This document shows, one piece after another, positions 16,183 to 24,492 of a DNA stretch of 64,000 nt. Position numbers and translations under genes: made by a program. Origin of the DNA: Pacificispira sp040217575 (lineage in GTDB: Bacteria > Pseudomonadota > Alphaproteobacteria > UBA8366 > Aestuariispiraceae); the NCBI GenBank assembly GCA_040217575.1, contig JAVJPW010000008.1, forward strand, positions 1-64,000. The letters run 5' to 3'. Positions within the stretch are counted from its first letter, which is position 1, and every line of letters begins with the position of its first letter. The notes under the pieces were generated by a model. It did no database searches, was not told the DNA's origin, and saw nothing but the letters and a program-made list of their open reading frames with translations.

Positions 16183-17358
16183 TCACGCCGTTTCGTTGAA
16201 CAGTTCGCGGCCGATCAGCATGCGGCGGATTTCCGACGTACCGGCCCCGATTTCATACAGTTTCGCATCGCGCAGCAGGCGGCCGGTCGGGCTTTCGTTG
16301 ATATAGCCCATGCCGCCCAGGACCTGGATCGCTTCCAGCGCCATCCAGGTTGCCTTTTCCCCCGCGTACAGTATGGCGCCCGCCGCGTCCTTGCGCGTCG
16401 TCTGACCCCGGTCGCAGGCCTTGTTGACGGCATACACGTACGCCTTGCACGCGTTCATCGTGGTATACATGTCGGCCAGCTTGCCCTGCATCAGCTGGAA
16501 TTCGCCGATTGCCTGGCCAAACTGCTTTCTTTCATGCACGTACGGCATGACGACATCCATGCAGGAATCCATGATCCCAAGGGGTCCTGCGGCCAGCACG
16601 GCGCGTTCGTAATCCAGCCCGCTCATCAGGACCCGTACGCCCTTGTTCAACTCGCCAAGGACGTTTTCTTCCGGAACTTCGCAATCTTCAAACACCAGCT
16701 CGCCGGTGTGGGACCCGCGCATGCCCATCTTGTCCAGTTTCTGAGCGACGGAAAAACCCTTGAACCCTTTTTCCACCAGAAAGGCGGTGATGCCCTTTGG
16801 TCCCGCGTCCGGGTCGGTCTTGGCATAGATCACCATGACATCGGCGTCCGGGCCGTTGGTGATCCACATCTTGGACCCGTTCAGGATATAGCGGTCACCC
16901 TTCTTTTCCGCGCGCAGTTTCATCGACACCACATCGGACCCCGCACCCGGTTCGGACATGGCCAGCGCACCGACATGGTCGCCGGATATCAGTTTCGGCA
17001 GATAGCGCTGTTTCTGGTCCGCGGTGCCGTTGCGGCGGATCTGGTTCACGCACAGGTTCGAATGCGCGCCGTAGCTGAGCCCCACCGACGCGGACGCGCG
17101 GCTTATTTCCTCCATCGCGACGGCATGTTCCAGGTAACCCATCCCGGCGCCGCCATATTCTTCTTCCACCGTGATGCCCAGCACCCCCAGGTCGCCCATC
17201 TTCTTCCACAGGTCCATGGGGAACTGGTCGGTCCGGTCGATTTCCGCCGCTCGTGGGGCGATTTCGTCGGCAGAGAAGGTCGCAACGCTGTCGCGCAGCA
17301 TTTCCGCCGTTTCGCCAAGGTCGAAATCCAGGGTCGGGTATGTGTTGGGGATGCTCAT
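16183..17358 (-). CDS. liuA: Isovaleryl-CoA dehydrogenase
   Basis: First committed oxidation of isovaleryl-CoA to 3-methylcrotonyl-CoA. The 391-residue protein has AMSEPGAGSDVVSMK and KMWITNGPDAD FAD sites. The catalytic glutamate is shifted to E251 in SGLDYERAVLAAGPLG, the position that distinguishes isovaleryl-CoA dehydrogenase from other acyl-CoA dehydrogenases. The usual C-terminal glutamate is replaced by glycine in YEIGAGTSEIRR. It lies in the liuR-proximal part of the operon, which is usual for liuA. High confidence. Confidence 0.96.
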   Translation of the reverse strand: MSIPNTYPTLDFDLGETAEMLRDSVATFSADEIAPRAAEIDRTDQFPMDLWKKMGDLGVLGITVEEEYGGAGMGYLEHAVAMEEISRASASVGLSYGAHSNLCVNQIRRNGTADQKQRYLPKLISGDHVGALAMSEPGAGSDVVSMKLRAEKKGDRYILNGSKMWITNGPDADVMVIYAKTDPDAGPKGITAFLVEKGFKGFSVAQKLDKMGMRGSHTGELVFEDCEVPEENVLGELNKGVRVLMSGLDYERAVLAAGPLGIMDSCMDVVMPYVHERKQFGQAIGEFQLMQGKLADMYTTMNACKAYVYAVNKACDRGQTTRKDAAGAILYAGEKATWMALEAIQVLGGMGYINESPTGRLLRDAKLYEIGAGTSEIRRMLIGRELFNETA

Positions 17359-17382
17359 GTCGCCGTTTCCTCGAATGTTGTT

Positions 17383-17841
17383 CTATGCCGCCTTGTCGTC
17401 GGACATGTCTTCCATGGTCATCAGGGTGGAAATCGCCGTTGCGCACAGTTTGCGCACGCCGTCCTTTTCGCCATAGACCTTGACCTCTGTCACCGTCAGC
17501 CGGCGGCCGGGTTTCAGAACCGTGCCGACCGCGACCAGCGCGTCGCCCCGGCCGGGGGCCACGATGTTCATCTTGTATTCGACCGTCAGCACGGAATCCT
17601 TGGCCGCCATCAACGTGAACGCGGCGTATCCGCCCGCATTGTCCGCCAGCGTCCCGATCGCCCCGCCGTGGAAATAGCCGTGCTGCTGACACAGGTCTTC
17701 GCGATAGGGCAGGCGGATTTCCACCATGCCGGGGCCGACCGCCGTCATTTCCGCCCCAAGAAGGCCCATAAAGGGCTGGCGGGCGAAGCTGTCGCGCACG
17801 CGGGCTTCGAAATCCGGGTTCTGGGGTATTGGTGCCGTCAT
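17383..17841 (-). CDS. PaaI-type hotdog thioesterase
   Basis: 152-residue hotdog-fold protein with the 4HBT/PaaI signature QHGYFHGGAIGTLADNAGGYAAF, where the aspartate serves as base, and a YKMNIVAPGRGD strand. Hydrolyses short or aromatic acyl-CoA to free acid plus CoA. Start at ATG 17841 overlaps the stop of the next upstream thioesterase (ATGA), so the two are coupled. It may relieve CoA trapping during branched acyl-CoA breakdown (inference). Not a standard member of described liu operons. Confidence 0.88.
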   Translation of the reverse strand: MTAPIPQNPDFEARVRDSFARQPFMGLLGAEMTAVGPGMVEIRLPYREDLCQQHGYFHGGAIGTLADNAGGYAAFTLMAAKDSVLTVEYKMNIVAPGRGDALVAVGTVLKPGRRLTVTEVKVYGEKDGVRKLCATAISTLMTMEDMSDDKAA

Positions 17842-18302
17842 GCCGCATCCTCCGCAAGCGGGGTCAGGACCGCATCCGCGCGTGCCGCAACGTCTTCGGG
17901 CCAGGGCCGCGCCCTGTGCGCGTCGCGGTCCAGACAGGCGACCGTGTAGGTGCAGGTCGACGCCAGTGTTTCGATCAATCCGCCATCCGCTTCTTCCAGC
18001 CGGTAAAGGCGGTGGTGAAATCGCGCCGTCTTGGCCGACCGCGCCAGGATGCGCGACCGGACGACGAAACTGTCCCCCGGGAACAGTTCCTTGTGATAGG
18101 TAAACTTCGATTCCAGGGCCGCCAGCCCGACCCCGTCGCCCAGCATGCGTTTCGCCGTCATGCCGACGCCGGACCATAGGGCCCAGGTTGCTTCGTCGAA
18201 CTTGCGGACATAGGCCGCGACATTCATGTGCCCCATATGGTCGCAATCGTCCGGATAGACGGTGCCGCGCCCCCAGATCGGGTCGTTTTCGGTCTCGCTC
18301 AT
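17838..18302 (-). CDS. Acyl-CoA thioesterase, 4-hydroxybenzoyl-CoA thioesterase type
   Basis: 154 residues, hotdog fold of the YbgC/4HBT branch: DCDHMGHMNVAAYVRKFDEATWAL includes the D-x-x-G-H-x-N motif with the catalytic aspartate, followed by ESKFTYHKELFPGDSF. Different subfamily from its downstream neighbour. Both its start and its stop overlap the adjacent genes by four bases, directly linking it to liuR. Substrate presumed to be an acyl-CoA of the pathway. Confidence 0.88.
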   Translation of the reverse strand: MSETENDPIWGRGTVYPDDCDHMGHMNVAAYVRKFDEATWALWSGVGMTAKRMLGDGVGLAALESKFTYHKELFPGDSFVVRSRILARSAKTARFHHRLYRLEEADGGLIETLASTCTYTVACLDRDAHRARPWPEDVAARADAVLTPLAEDAA

Positions 18303-18730
18303 TCCGCAGCCTCCCCCAGAGTGCGTTTTGCCCGGCCCCGCAGGTCGGCCCCCAATTCATGAAGCCGTTCGCGGCATTTCTGCTCAACCTGTCCCAGTTC
18401 GCTGAGTGTCAGGTCGATATCGCGGCGTTTCTGTTCCAAGTCCGCACGCCGTTCCGCGATCTTGTCCAGGAAGAATTCCAGCTGACCCGCCTCACCCGGT
18501 TCCTTGTCATAAAGGTCGATGATGTCGCGGACTTCCGCCAACGTGAACCCAAGGCGCTTTCCACGCAGGATCAGTTTCAGGCGCACCTGATCGCGCGGGT
18601 GAAAGATGCGCTGCGTGCCGCGGCGTTCCGGGGAAATCATCCCCTCCGCCTCGTAAAAGCGGATGGTGCGCGCCGTCACGTCCATGGCGGCGGCGAGTTC
18701 CGCAATCGTCATTTCGCGCGGGTCGGTCAT
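18299..18730 (-). CDS. liuR: MerR-family regulator of branched-chain acyl-CoA catabolism
   Basis: 143 residues. An N-terminal MerR winged helix (MTIAELAAAMDVTARTIRFYEAEGMISPERRG) is followed by a second helix pair (DQVRLKLILRGKRLGFTLAEVRDIIDLYD) and a long coiled-coil dimer helix from about residue 80 to 135. No cysteine-based metal site at the C-terminus, as expected for a ligand-type MerR. LiuR homologues regulate leucine/isovalerate utilisation. The first gene of the operon, lying 67 bases below a perfect palindrome that is its likely operator, so it probably regulates itself together with the whole operon. Confidence 0.92.
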   Translation of the reverse strand: MTDPREMTIAELAAAMDVTARTIRFYEAEGMISPERRGTQRIFHPRDQVRLKLILRGKRLGFTLAEVRDIIDLYDKEPGEAGQLEFFLDKIAERRADLEQKRRDIDLTLSELGQVEQKCRERLHELGADLRGRAKRTLGEAAE

Positions 18731-18796
18731 GCTGGACTTGCGCTCCCACTCCCAGTCTTTTCCGGGCCGGTTTTCGATCCGGCCTCTTGTCCGGAA

Positions 18797-18825
18797 TCTT
18801 TACTTTACGTTTACGTAAACGTCAA
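18797..18825 (-). promoter_or_regulatory. LiuR operator/promoter
   Basis: A perfect 16-base palindrome, ACGTTTACGTAAACGT, occupies 18807-18822. On the minus strand it begins inside a TTGACG -35 box (18825-18820). The only -10 candidates, TAAAGA or AAAGAT, lie 17-18 bases on, so the palindrome fills the spacer as MerR-type activators require. It is close to the TTgACGTnAACGTCAA-like motif reported for LiuR. The rest of the 247-base divergent region (18731-18977) holds only an AT-rich stretch, which may also carry the promoter of the DMT gene. Confidence 0.75.
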
Positions 18826-18977
18826 TTTCGATTTGATGTACATCGTCCCGATTTTTCCACGATCGCCTAGGACTCGGTTCGGCACCGAATCCGCATCAGC
18901 TTTTGCGGCCTGCTTGCCAATCCGGCCGATTTACTCAAATTGGCGGCGTTGATTGAACCGAACGCCGATGGAACGTC

Positions 18978-19856
18978 ATGCAGGACAAAGCACCGAATAC
19001 CGTGGCCCCGCCGAATGACCGCATTCTTTTCGGTCTGCTTCTGATGGCGGCCGCGATGTTTATCATCCCGATCCGGGATGGGTTTGCGAAGCATATGACG
19101 GCCGACCTTCCGGTCTTCACGATTGCATGGGGCACCTATCTTGCGGCAGCACTGGTATCCGTTCCGATCGCATTTTGGTTTCATGGCCGGGCGGCAGTTC
19201 GCCCCCCCGGACTGCCGTCTCAGACCGCACGGACGCTGCTGCTCGTCGCCTCGATGACGATCTTTTTCTTTTCAATCCGCACCGTCCCGTTGGCAAACGC
19301 GATTGCCGCCTATTTCGTTGCGCCCTTCGTTTCGGCGGCACTTGCCCCTTTCGTGTTGAAAGAGCGTCTGACATGGACGGTCGCAGGCGCGGTAACCTGT
19401 GGCTTCATCGGCGTCCTGCTCGTATTGCGGCCGGAAGGCGATTTCGACCCGAATATTCTGTGGTCGGTGGCCGCCGGAATTCTGTTCGCACTGTATATGC
19501 TCGCGACACGACTGGCGGCCAAACAGGCACCGCCTCTGGCGGCACTGTCCTATCAGTCCTTACTCGGAGCGATCGTCCTGACGCCCTTTGCGATCGGAGT
19601 GGGGCTGGCGGGAACGGAGGACTTCCTTTCATTGTTCGCGATGATCGGAATTTTCCAATGCGCCTCCCATGGTCTTTCGATCGCCGCATTTCGATTTGCA
19701 CCGGCGGGCATACTGGCACCGCTTGTCTATCTGGAGATCGTGGCCGCGGTGATCGTCGGCCTGGTCGCATTCGGGGACTGGCCGGAATATCAGACGTGGG
19801 TCGGCATTCTGGTTATCATATTGGCCGGGGGCCTTGTCGCCGTCAGGCGTGGGTAA
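18978..19856 (+). CDS. EamA/DMT-family transporter
   Basis: 292 residues, ten predicted membrane helices in two EamA repeats. The first repeat starts FGLLLMAAAMFIIPIRDGFAK and the second starts about residue 150 with SVAAGILFALYMLATRLAAKQ. Family members export or exchange metabolites such as amino acids and drugs; substrate not evident. It is divergent from liuR and its 3' end overlaps the convergent TPP-enzyme gene by 14 bases. Could respond to LiuR because it shares the intergenic region, but no second palindrome is seen. Confidence 0.88.
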   Translation: MQDKAPNTVAPPNDRILFGLLLMAAAMFIIPIRDGFAKHMTADLPVFTIAWGTYLAAALVSVPIAFWFHGRAAVRPPGLPSQTARTLLLVASMTIFFFSIRTVPLANAIAAYFVAPFVSAALAPFVLKERLTWTVAGAVTCGFIGVLLVLRPEGDFDPNILWSVAAGILFALYMLATRLAAKQAPPLAALSYQSLLGAIVLTPFAIGVGLAGTEDFLSLFAMIGIFQCASHGLSIAAFRFAPAGILAPLVYLEIVAAVIVGLVAFGDWPEYQTWVGILVIILAGGLVAVRRG

Positions 19857-20433
19857 TCCGGACCCCTATCGCATCCTTGAACCGGGCCTTCAGCTTGACC
19901 CCGTCCTTTTCGGGAAGCACGCGCGGCGCATCGCCTGTCGCGATCAGGATGCGCCGAAACACCGGCCCGTTGCGCGCGAAATAGGTCCCCGCATCCGCTT
20001 CCAGGTCGGTCATGGTCGCAATTGACCGGCTGTCGGCAATGCCGCAGGCCGCGGCGACGCGGGCCAGGTCGGTCGTATCGCTGGCGCTGGGCTGCATGCC
20101 GGTTTCACCGTAATGCCCGTTGTCCAGCACCAGGATCGACAGGTTCTTCGGCGCCTTCCGCGCCACGGTCGACAGGCTGCCGATCCCCATCAGCATTTCA
20201 CCGTCGCCTGTCAGGACGCACACGGGCCGGTCCGGCCGTGCCAGCGCAAGGCCCAGTCCGACGCAGGCCGCGCCGCCCATGCCGCCCCACAGATAGAAAT
20301 TCAGCGCACTGTCTTCGGTCGCCGCCGCATCCCAGGTGGGCGACCCCAGGCCCGTGACGACCAGCCCGTCCGCCCCGCGATGGCGAAATGCGGCCGCCAC
20401 GGCCGCCCGCCGGTCCATTGCGGCGCCTACCAT
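19843..20433 (-). CDS. TPP-dependent decarboxylase, beta (pyrophosphate-binding) chain
   Basis: 196 residues forming only the PP domain of a thiamine-diphosphate enzyme: LTGDGEMLMGIGSLSTVA, then LVLDNGHYGETG. This is the GDG-x(26)-N metal/diphosphate motif (G76-D77-G78 to N105). It resembles the beta chain of two-subunit sulfopyruvate decarboxylase (ComE) and the C-terminal half of phosphonopyruvate decarboxylase. The substrate cannot be fixed, and no phosphonate or sulfonate pathway gene is nearby. Start at ATG 20433 overlaps the alpha gene by 7 bases. A later ATG at 20418 is possible. Confidence 0.82.
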   Translation of the reverse strand: MVGAAMDRRAAVAAAFRHRGADGLVVTGLGSPTWDAAATEDSALNFYLWGGMGGAACVGLGLALARPDRPVCVLTGDGEMLMGIGSLSTVARKAPKNLSILVLDNGHYGETGMQPSASDTTDLARVAAACGIADSRSIATMTDLEADAGTYFARNGPVFRRILIATGDAPRVLPEKDGVKLKARFKDAIGVRITHA

Positions 20434-20957
20434 GTCTTTGCCCCGATAAGTTCTTGTGAAATCAGGACGGCCGCCGCACCGGCGCTGCTTCCGTAGGCAT
20501 GGGTGAACGCGTCGTCCAGAAGGCCGCCCACCGCATCCTCCGCCGCCGCGCGGGTAACCGTCAGGCCCGCCGCTTCCAGCAACGGTTGGGTCATGCGGCC
20601 CATCGGTTCCTGCCATGGATTGAACTCCGCATGTTCGCCGCGCATGGTGACGATCATGACCAGCGGAAATCCGCCGCTTTCGCGCATGGCCAGCATGTTT
20701 GGAATGTTGCCGACGCCGCTGGACTGCATCATCAGGCAGCCGCGGTCCCCGCCAAGCCACGCGCCGGCCAGAAGGGCGACACCTTCTTCTTCCGTCGTCA
20801 GGACGGTCGCGTCGATGTCCGGATCATCCTCGCAGAACGCGATCAGACCCGACAGGCCCGCGTCCGGCACATAGCCCACCTGGCGCACACCATGACGTTT
20901 CAGCGCCGCCAGCGCATCCGCATGCCAGCGGCGTCCCTTCCCTTCCGATGCGGCCAA
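20427..20957 (-). CDS. TPP-dependent decarboxylase, alpha (pyrimidine-binding) chain
   Basis: 176 residues corresponding to the PYR domain only: GYVPDAGLSGLIAF, a TTEEEGVALLAGAWLGG segment with the glutamate that activates thiamine, and GVGNIPNMLA. Similar to sulfopyruvate decarboxylase alpha (ComD) and the phosphonopyruvate decarboxylase N-terminal half. Active enzyme would need the beta chain encoded immediately downstream. The overlap of 7 bases implies equimolar coupled synthesis. Acts on a 2-oxo acid with a charged tail, by family analogy only. Confidence 0.82.
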   Translation of the reverse strand: MAASEGKGRRWHADALAALKRHGVRQVGYVPDAGLSGLIAFCEDDPDIDATVLTTEEEGVALLAGAWLGGDRGCLMMQSSGVGNIPNMLAMRESGGFPLVMIVTMRGEHAEFNPWQEPMGRMTQPLLEAAGLTVTRAAAEDAVGGLLDDAFTHAYGSSAGAAAVLISQELIGAKTW

Positions 20958-21031
20958 GGCCCGTCCCCTGTATCGTTTCCGTCGGGGCGAAGTTTCAGGG
21001 GACGCGCCGGTTCAGGCAAGTGCGAAACGGA

Positions 21032-21748
21032 TCAGGCCGCCTGTGCAAACAGGGACACGGCGGACGGCGGCAGGCTGAACAGGTCCGTTGATGCGCCGAA
21101 CGGCCCGAAACCGCCGGACGACCGGTCATCCTTGCGCTCACGGGCCGCATCCATCTGTGCGAACAGGGCTTCTTCCACTTGCATCTGGCGAAGTTGCGAA
21201 AGGACCGCCCGCGACCCGGCGATGGCCTTCGGGTCCGCATCGTTTTCGACCAGATACTGAAGCTGTTCTTCCTGCTGACGGATCAGGTTCACCGTGCGGT
21301 TGTTCCCGGACCCGCCATATCCTTCCATGAAGCGGGCGAATTCCGCGACCGGGGACGATGAAAAGGCCCCGTCGGAAGAAAAGCTGAGATTGTCCAGGCG
21401 GTAGCCCATCAGGTCCGCCTGTTCCCCGGTCAGCTGCCGCGCGCCGCGCAACTGTTCGGCCAGCGCCAGAATGTCGTCGACCGTCATGGCGCTCAGGTCA
21501 TAGCGCTGGGTGAGATCCAGGCCGGAAAGCGCCGTATCCCCGTCCGCGCCGGCCGCCTGTGCCATCCGGTCCGCCTCCCGGAAGATATTGCCGGCCAGAC
21601 CATAGCGGCCCGCAAGCGCGTCATAGAACCGGTCCCGGCCCAGAAGCTTCGTCTGGTCGGCGACCTCCGGGTCCACCGTCCGCAGTTCCTTCTGGGATTC
21701 AAAGGCGGTGGCGACCCGCATGATGTCCGAATTGTTGGTGCTCAACAT
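21032..21748 (-). CDS. Hypothetical protein, soluble
   Basis: 238 residues, not recognised. No signal peptide or membrane segment. The N-terminal 100 residues are mixed charged helices (RVATAFESQKELRTV, TKLLGRDRFYDALAGRYGL) with a DLTQRYDLSAMTVDDILALAEQ helix. The C-terminal half includes a glutamine-rich coiled-coil stretch (LIRQQEEQLQYLVEN) and ends in a glycine/serine-rich tail. The helix-rich, low-cysteine composition looks structural or regulatory rather than enzymatic. ATG 21748 chosen because a GGAG ribosome site precedes it; a TTG seven codons upstream is less likely. Codon use matches its neighbours, so probably a real gene. Confidence 0.6.
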   Translation of the reverse strand: MLSTNNSDIMRVATAFESQKELRTVDPEVADQTKLLGRDRFYDALAGRYGLAGNIFREADRMAQAAGADGDTALSGLDLTQRYDLSAMTVDDILALAEQLRGARQLTGEQADLMGYRLDNLSFSSDGAFSSSPVAEFARFMEGYGGSGNNRTVNLIRQQEEQLQYLVENDADPKAIAGSRAVLSQLRQMQVEEALFAQMDAARERKDDRSSGGFGPFGASTDLFSLPPSAVSLFAQAA

Positions 21749-21835
21749 GGTATCGCGTTCTCTCTCCAAAAACCGCTCTCTACCCGCGCGGCCATTTCGT
21801 TTCGGTAACGAAGCAAAAGCCGTGCCGGTTTCGGG

Positions 21836-23011
21836 TCAGTTCCCGGATGTGCGCCGCGACAGAAGCCGTTCGATCCCCAGCGACCCCAGACCCGCCGCCA
21901 ACCCCCAGAAGGCGGAGCCGATGCCGAAGAGCGACAGGCTGGAGGCGGTGACGACGATGGTCAGCACCGCGTGGGCCCGCATCGGGGCATCCCCCAGCGC
22001 CGACCCCAGCGCCCCGGTAAGCGCCCCCAGAAGCGCCAGCCCCGCGATGGTGACGATCAGCGCCGACGGCAGGATCGCGAAACCGGCCACCAGCGTCACG
22101 CCGACCACGGCCAGTCCCAGATACATGAACCCGTAGACAATACCCGCGGGCCAGCGCCTGTCGGCGTCGGGATGTGTGTCCGGCCCGGTGCACAGGGACG
22201 CGGTGATCGCCGCCATGGTTGTCGTATGACCGCCGAACGGCGCCGTCAGGACCGACGCCAGCCCCGTCGCCGCCAGGCTGGACCGGGTCGGCGGTTCGTA
22301 CCCGGCGGCCCGAAGAACGGCGAACCCTGGCAGGTTCTGGGACGCCATCGACACCAGAAACAACGGCAGGCCCAGCCCCACCAGAACGGTCGGGTCGAAT
22401 TCCGGCGTGATCCATTCCAGTGTCGGTGCGGAAAATCCCCAGGCCGTATCGGCAACCCGCCCAAGGATCAGCGACCAGGCGACACCCGCGACCAGGACCA
22501 CGATCACCGCCCATGTCGCGCTGACGGCCCGGACGATCAGGAACAGCCCGACCAGCGGCAGGACCAGCAGAGGGTCCTGGCGGGCGGAATCGAAGACCGC
22601 GACGGAAAAACCCAGCAACACGCCCGCCAGCATGGCGGCGGCGATAGCGGTCGGGATTTTGGCGATGGCATCGGCCAGCGGCTTGATCGCCGCGCTCAAC
22701 ATGACAAGCGCCCCCGCCAGAAGGAACGCACCGACGGCCGCTTCGATGCCGATGGTCGGTGTGCCCGCCACCGCCGTCGCACCGATCAGGGCCGCCCCCG
22801 GCGTCGACCATGCAGTGACGATCGGCTTCCGGTGCGCCCAGGACAGGCCGGCCGACGTCGCGAACATGGCAAGGCACAGCGCCGTCACCCAGGATGCCTT
22901 TTGTGCCGCCGTCGCGCCGACACCGTCCGCGCCGGCAAGCACGATTGCGACGCTGCCGCCGAAGCCGACTATGACCGCCACGAAGGCGGATGTGAAAAGG
23001 GATGCGCGCAT
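21836..23011 (-). CDS. benE: BenE-family benzoate/H+ symporter-like protein
   Basis: 391 residues with about 12 membrane helices. BenE-family features include AWSTPGAALIGA in helix 3, the PFGGHTTTMAAITASLCTG loop and a VYGFMYLGLAVVGVTL helix. Known members carry benzoate by proton symport, and many homologues have untested substrates. No benzoate-degradation genes are in this window, so the substrate assignment is only by family. It lies 22 bases downstream of the DUF938 gene on the same strand and may be co-transcribed with it. Confidence 0.88.
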   Translation of the reverse strand: MRASLFTSAFVAVIVGFGGSVAIVLAGADGVGATAAQKASWVTALCLAMFATSAGLSWAHRKPIVTAWSTPGAALIGATAVAGTPTIGIEAAVGAFLLAGALVMLSAAIKPLADAIAKIPTAIAAAMLAGVLLGFSVAVFDSARQDPLLVLPLVGLFLIVRAVSATWAVIVVLVAGVAWSLILGRVADTAWGFSAPTLEWITPEFDPTVLVGLGLPLFLVSMASQNLPGFAVLRAAGYEPPTRSSLAATGLASVLTAPFGGHTTTMAAITASLCTGPDTHPDADRRWPAGIVYGFMYLGLAVVGVTLVAGFAILPSALIVTIAGLALLGALTGALGSALGDAPMRAHAVLTIVVTASSLSLFGIGSAFWGLAAGLGSLGIERLLSRRTSGN

Positions 23012-23033
23012 GGCCGGTCGGGACCTTTCGGGG

Positions 23034-23687
23034 TTAGGCAGGCTGCGCGGGTGAAAAGCAGACGATCATATTGTTCGCCGGCATGTCAATGCATGCCCGC
23101 AGGGCAAGGCCCGCGCGTTCCGCCGCCGGGACCACGTCCTGTTCCAGGTCGCGCACACCCCAGGACGGGTTACGCTGACGAAGGCTTTCGTCGAAGGCGA
23201 CGTTGCTGTCGCTGACATGCCTGCCGTCCCGCCGGAACGGACCATACAACAGGAGTTCCCCGCCCGACGGCGCCAGAAGCGCGCGCGCCCCTTTCAGCAA
23301 CCCAAGCGCCGCTTCCCACGGCGCGATATGGATCATGTTCGCACAGAAAATGCAGTCGGGCGCATCAGGCGCGTCCGCTTCCCAACCTGCCTTCGTGACA
23401 TCCAGATGCCGGGCGGGATGAATGCTGCCGCAATCCACCGCGCGGGCATGCGCATCGATTCCGGCCAGCGCCGTGCGGTCCACGTCAGACGGGAACCATT
23501 GCACTGCGCCCGAAAGGCGCGGCGCCATAAAGGCGGCATGTTCCCCCGTGCCCGACGCGATTTCCAGGACCCGCGCCCCGTCCGGAAGCCGCGACTTCAG
23601 CACTTCCAGGATCGGATCGCGGTTCCGCAGGGTCGCGGGTGCGTGGCGCTGCGCGCCTTCGTCGCGGGAATTTCCCGTTGGCTTCAT
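23034..23687 (-). CDS. DUF938 family, SAM methyltransferase-like
   Basis: 217 residues; VLEIASGTGEHAAFMAPRL is a methyltransferase motif I, with SDVDRT as motif II. CANMIHIAPWEAALGLLKGA, LLLYGPFRRDGRHVSDSN and FDESLRQRNPSWGVRD are the blocks that define DUF938, a widespread proteobacterial family without a proven substrate. Start at ATG 23687; the open frame extends 12 codons further but without family sequence. Placed upstream of benE. Divergent from fdxA across a 123-base gap. Confidence 0.88.
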   Translation of the reverse strand: MKPTGNSRDEGAQRHAPATLRNRDPILEVLKSRLPDGARVLEIASGTGEHAAFMAPRLSGAVQWFPSDVDRTALAGIDAHARAVDCGSIHPARHLDVTKAGWEADAPDAPDCIFCANMIHIAPWEAALGLLKGARALLAPSGGELLLYGPFRRDGRHVSDSNVAFDESLRQRNPSWGVRDLEQDVVPAAERAGLALRACIDMPANNMIVCFSPAQPA

Positions 23688-23810
23688 GGCGATTTCTTCC
23701 CATTTACACAAAAGAGGTTGCACACCTAGGGACGTCTCGAATATCTACACCGGAATAGTGGATTATTCGCCGCAACAAAACTCGATCGGAAGCCTCTTCG
23801 GAGAACAACA

Positions 23811-24149
23811 ATGACCTATGTCGTGACGGAAGACTGCATCAAATGCAAGCACATGGACTGTGTCGAAGTGTGCCCCGTCGACTGTTTCTACGAGGGTCTG
23901 AACATGCTGGTGATCCATCCGGACGAATGCATCGACTGCGGTGTGTGCGAACCGGAATGCCCGGCCGAGGCGATCCTGCCGGACACTGAGCCGGAAGCGG
24001 AGAAGTGGCTGGAACTCAACAAGGATTACTCCGAAGTCTGGCCGAATATCACCGTCATGGGTCAGGCACCCGCCGATGCCGAGGAATGGCAGGGCGTGCC
24101 GGACAAATTCAAGAATCACTTCTCCCCCGAACCCGGGAAGGGAAGCTGA
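23811..24149 (+). CDS. fdxA: Seven-iron ferredoxin FdxA
   Basis: 112 residues with the 3Fe-4S/4Fe-4S pattern: C9, C12, C17, C21, C25 in the first half and C40-x2-C43-x2-C46-x3-C50 in the second, then the long C-terminal extension usual in this family. Low-potential electron carrier in the cytosol. In many alphaproteobacteria it sits directly upstream of carD, as here. ATG 23811 is preceded by a purine-rich GGAGAA. High confidence. Confidence 0.95.
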   Translation: MTYVVTEDCIKCKHMDCVEVCPVDCFYEGLNMLVIHPDECIDCGVCEPECPAEAILPDTEPEAEKWLELNKDYSEVWPNITVMGQAPADAEEWQGVPDKFKNHFSPEPGKGS

Positions 24150-24492
24150 CCCGCGCCGGTCCTATCGTGCAATGCACAATGCGGCAATATGGCCGTAATT
24201 CAGGACTCGGAATAACCAGAATTTTGTGATATATATTAACTCTATATGGAGAGTTTTCGCGTTGGTGCGTCAGGCAGACGCGCGCCCCGCAAGCGGGCCG
24301 GCGTCGCTGCAACGCGATATCCCACAAGGGATGCGTCACTTTCCAGGAGCACCGAAAGTCTTCGGGCCGATTTCGAGAGAAGCGGCGTGAGGGTGCTTTT
24401 CGGTGTCTGTTCCGGCAGCGGGCATAAAGGTTTCCCCGATGCCGCGTGTTACGATACCTGGCAAGTTTTTGAAACATTTAGGAATGGTGGTA
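24150..24492 (+). other. fdxA-carD intergenic region / long leader
   Basis: 343 bases without a supported gene. An AT-rich island around 24215-24250 (TTTTGTGATATATATTAAC) is the best candidate for the carD promoter. That would leave an untranslated leader of about 240 bases containing a GC-rich hairpin near 24283-24301. A 118-codon frame from 24246 runs into carD out of phase and has no recognisable protein features, so it is left out. No clear terminator follows fdxA. Confidence 0.4.

Noticed and set aside
16183..17358. Possible loss of the catalytic base in this acyl-CoA dehydrogenase, because the C-terminal glutamate is a glycine
   Set aside because: This is normal for isovaleryl-CoA dehydrogenase, whose base is at E251.
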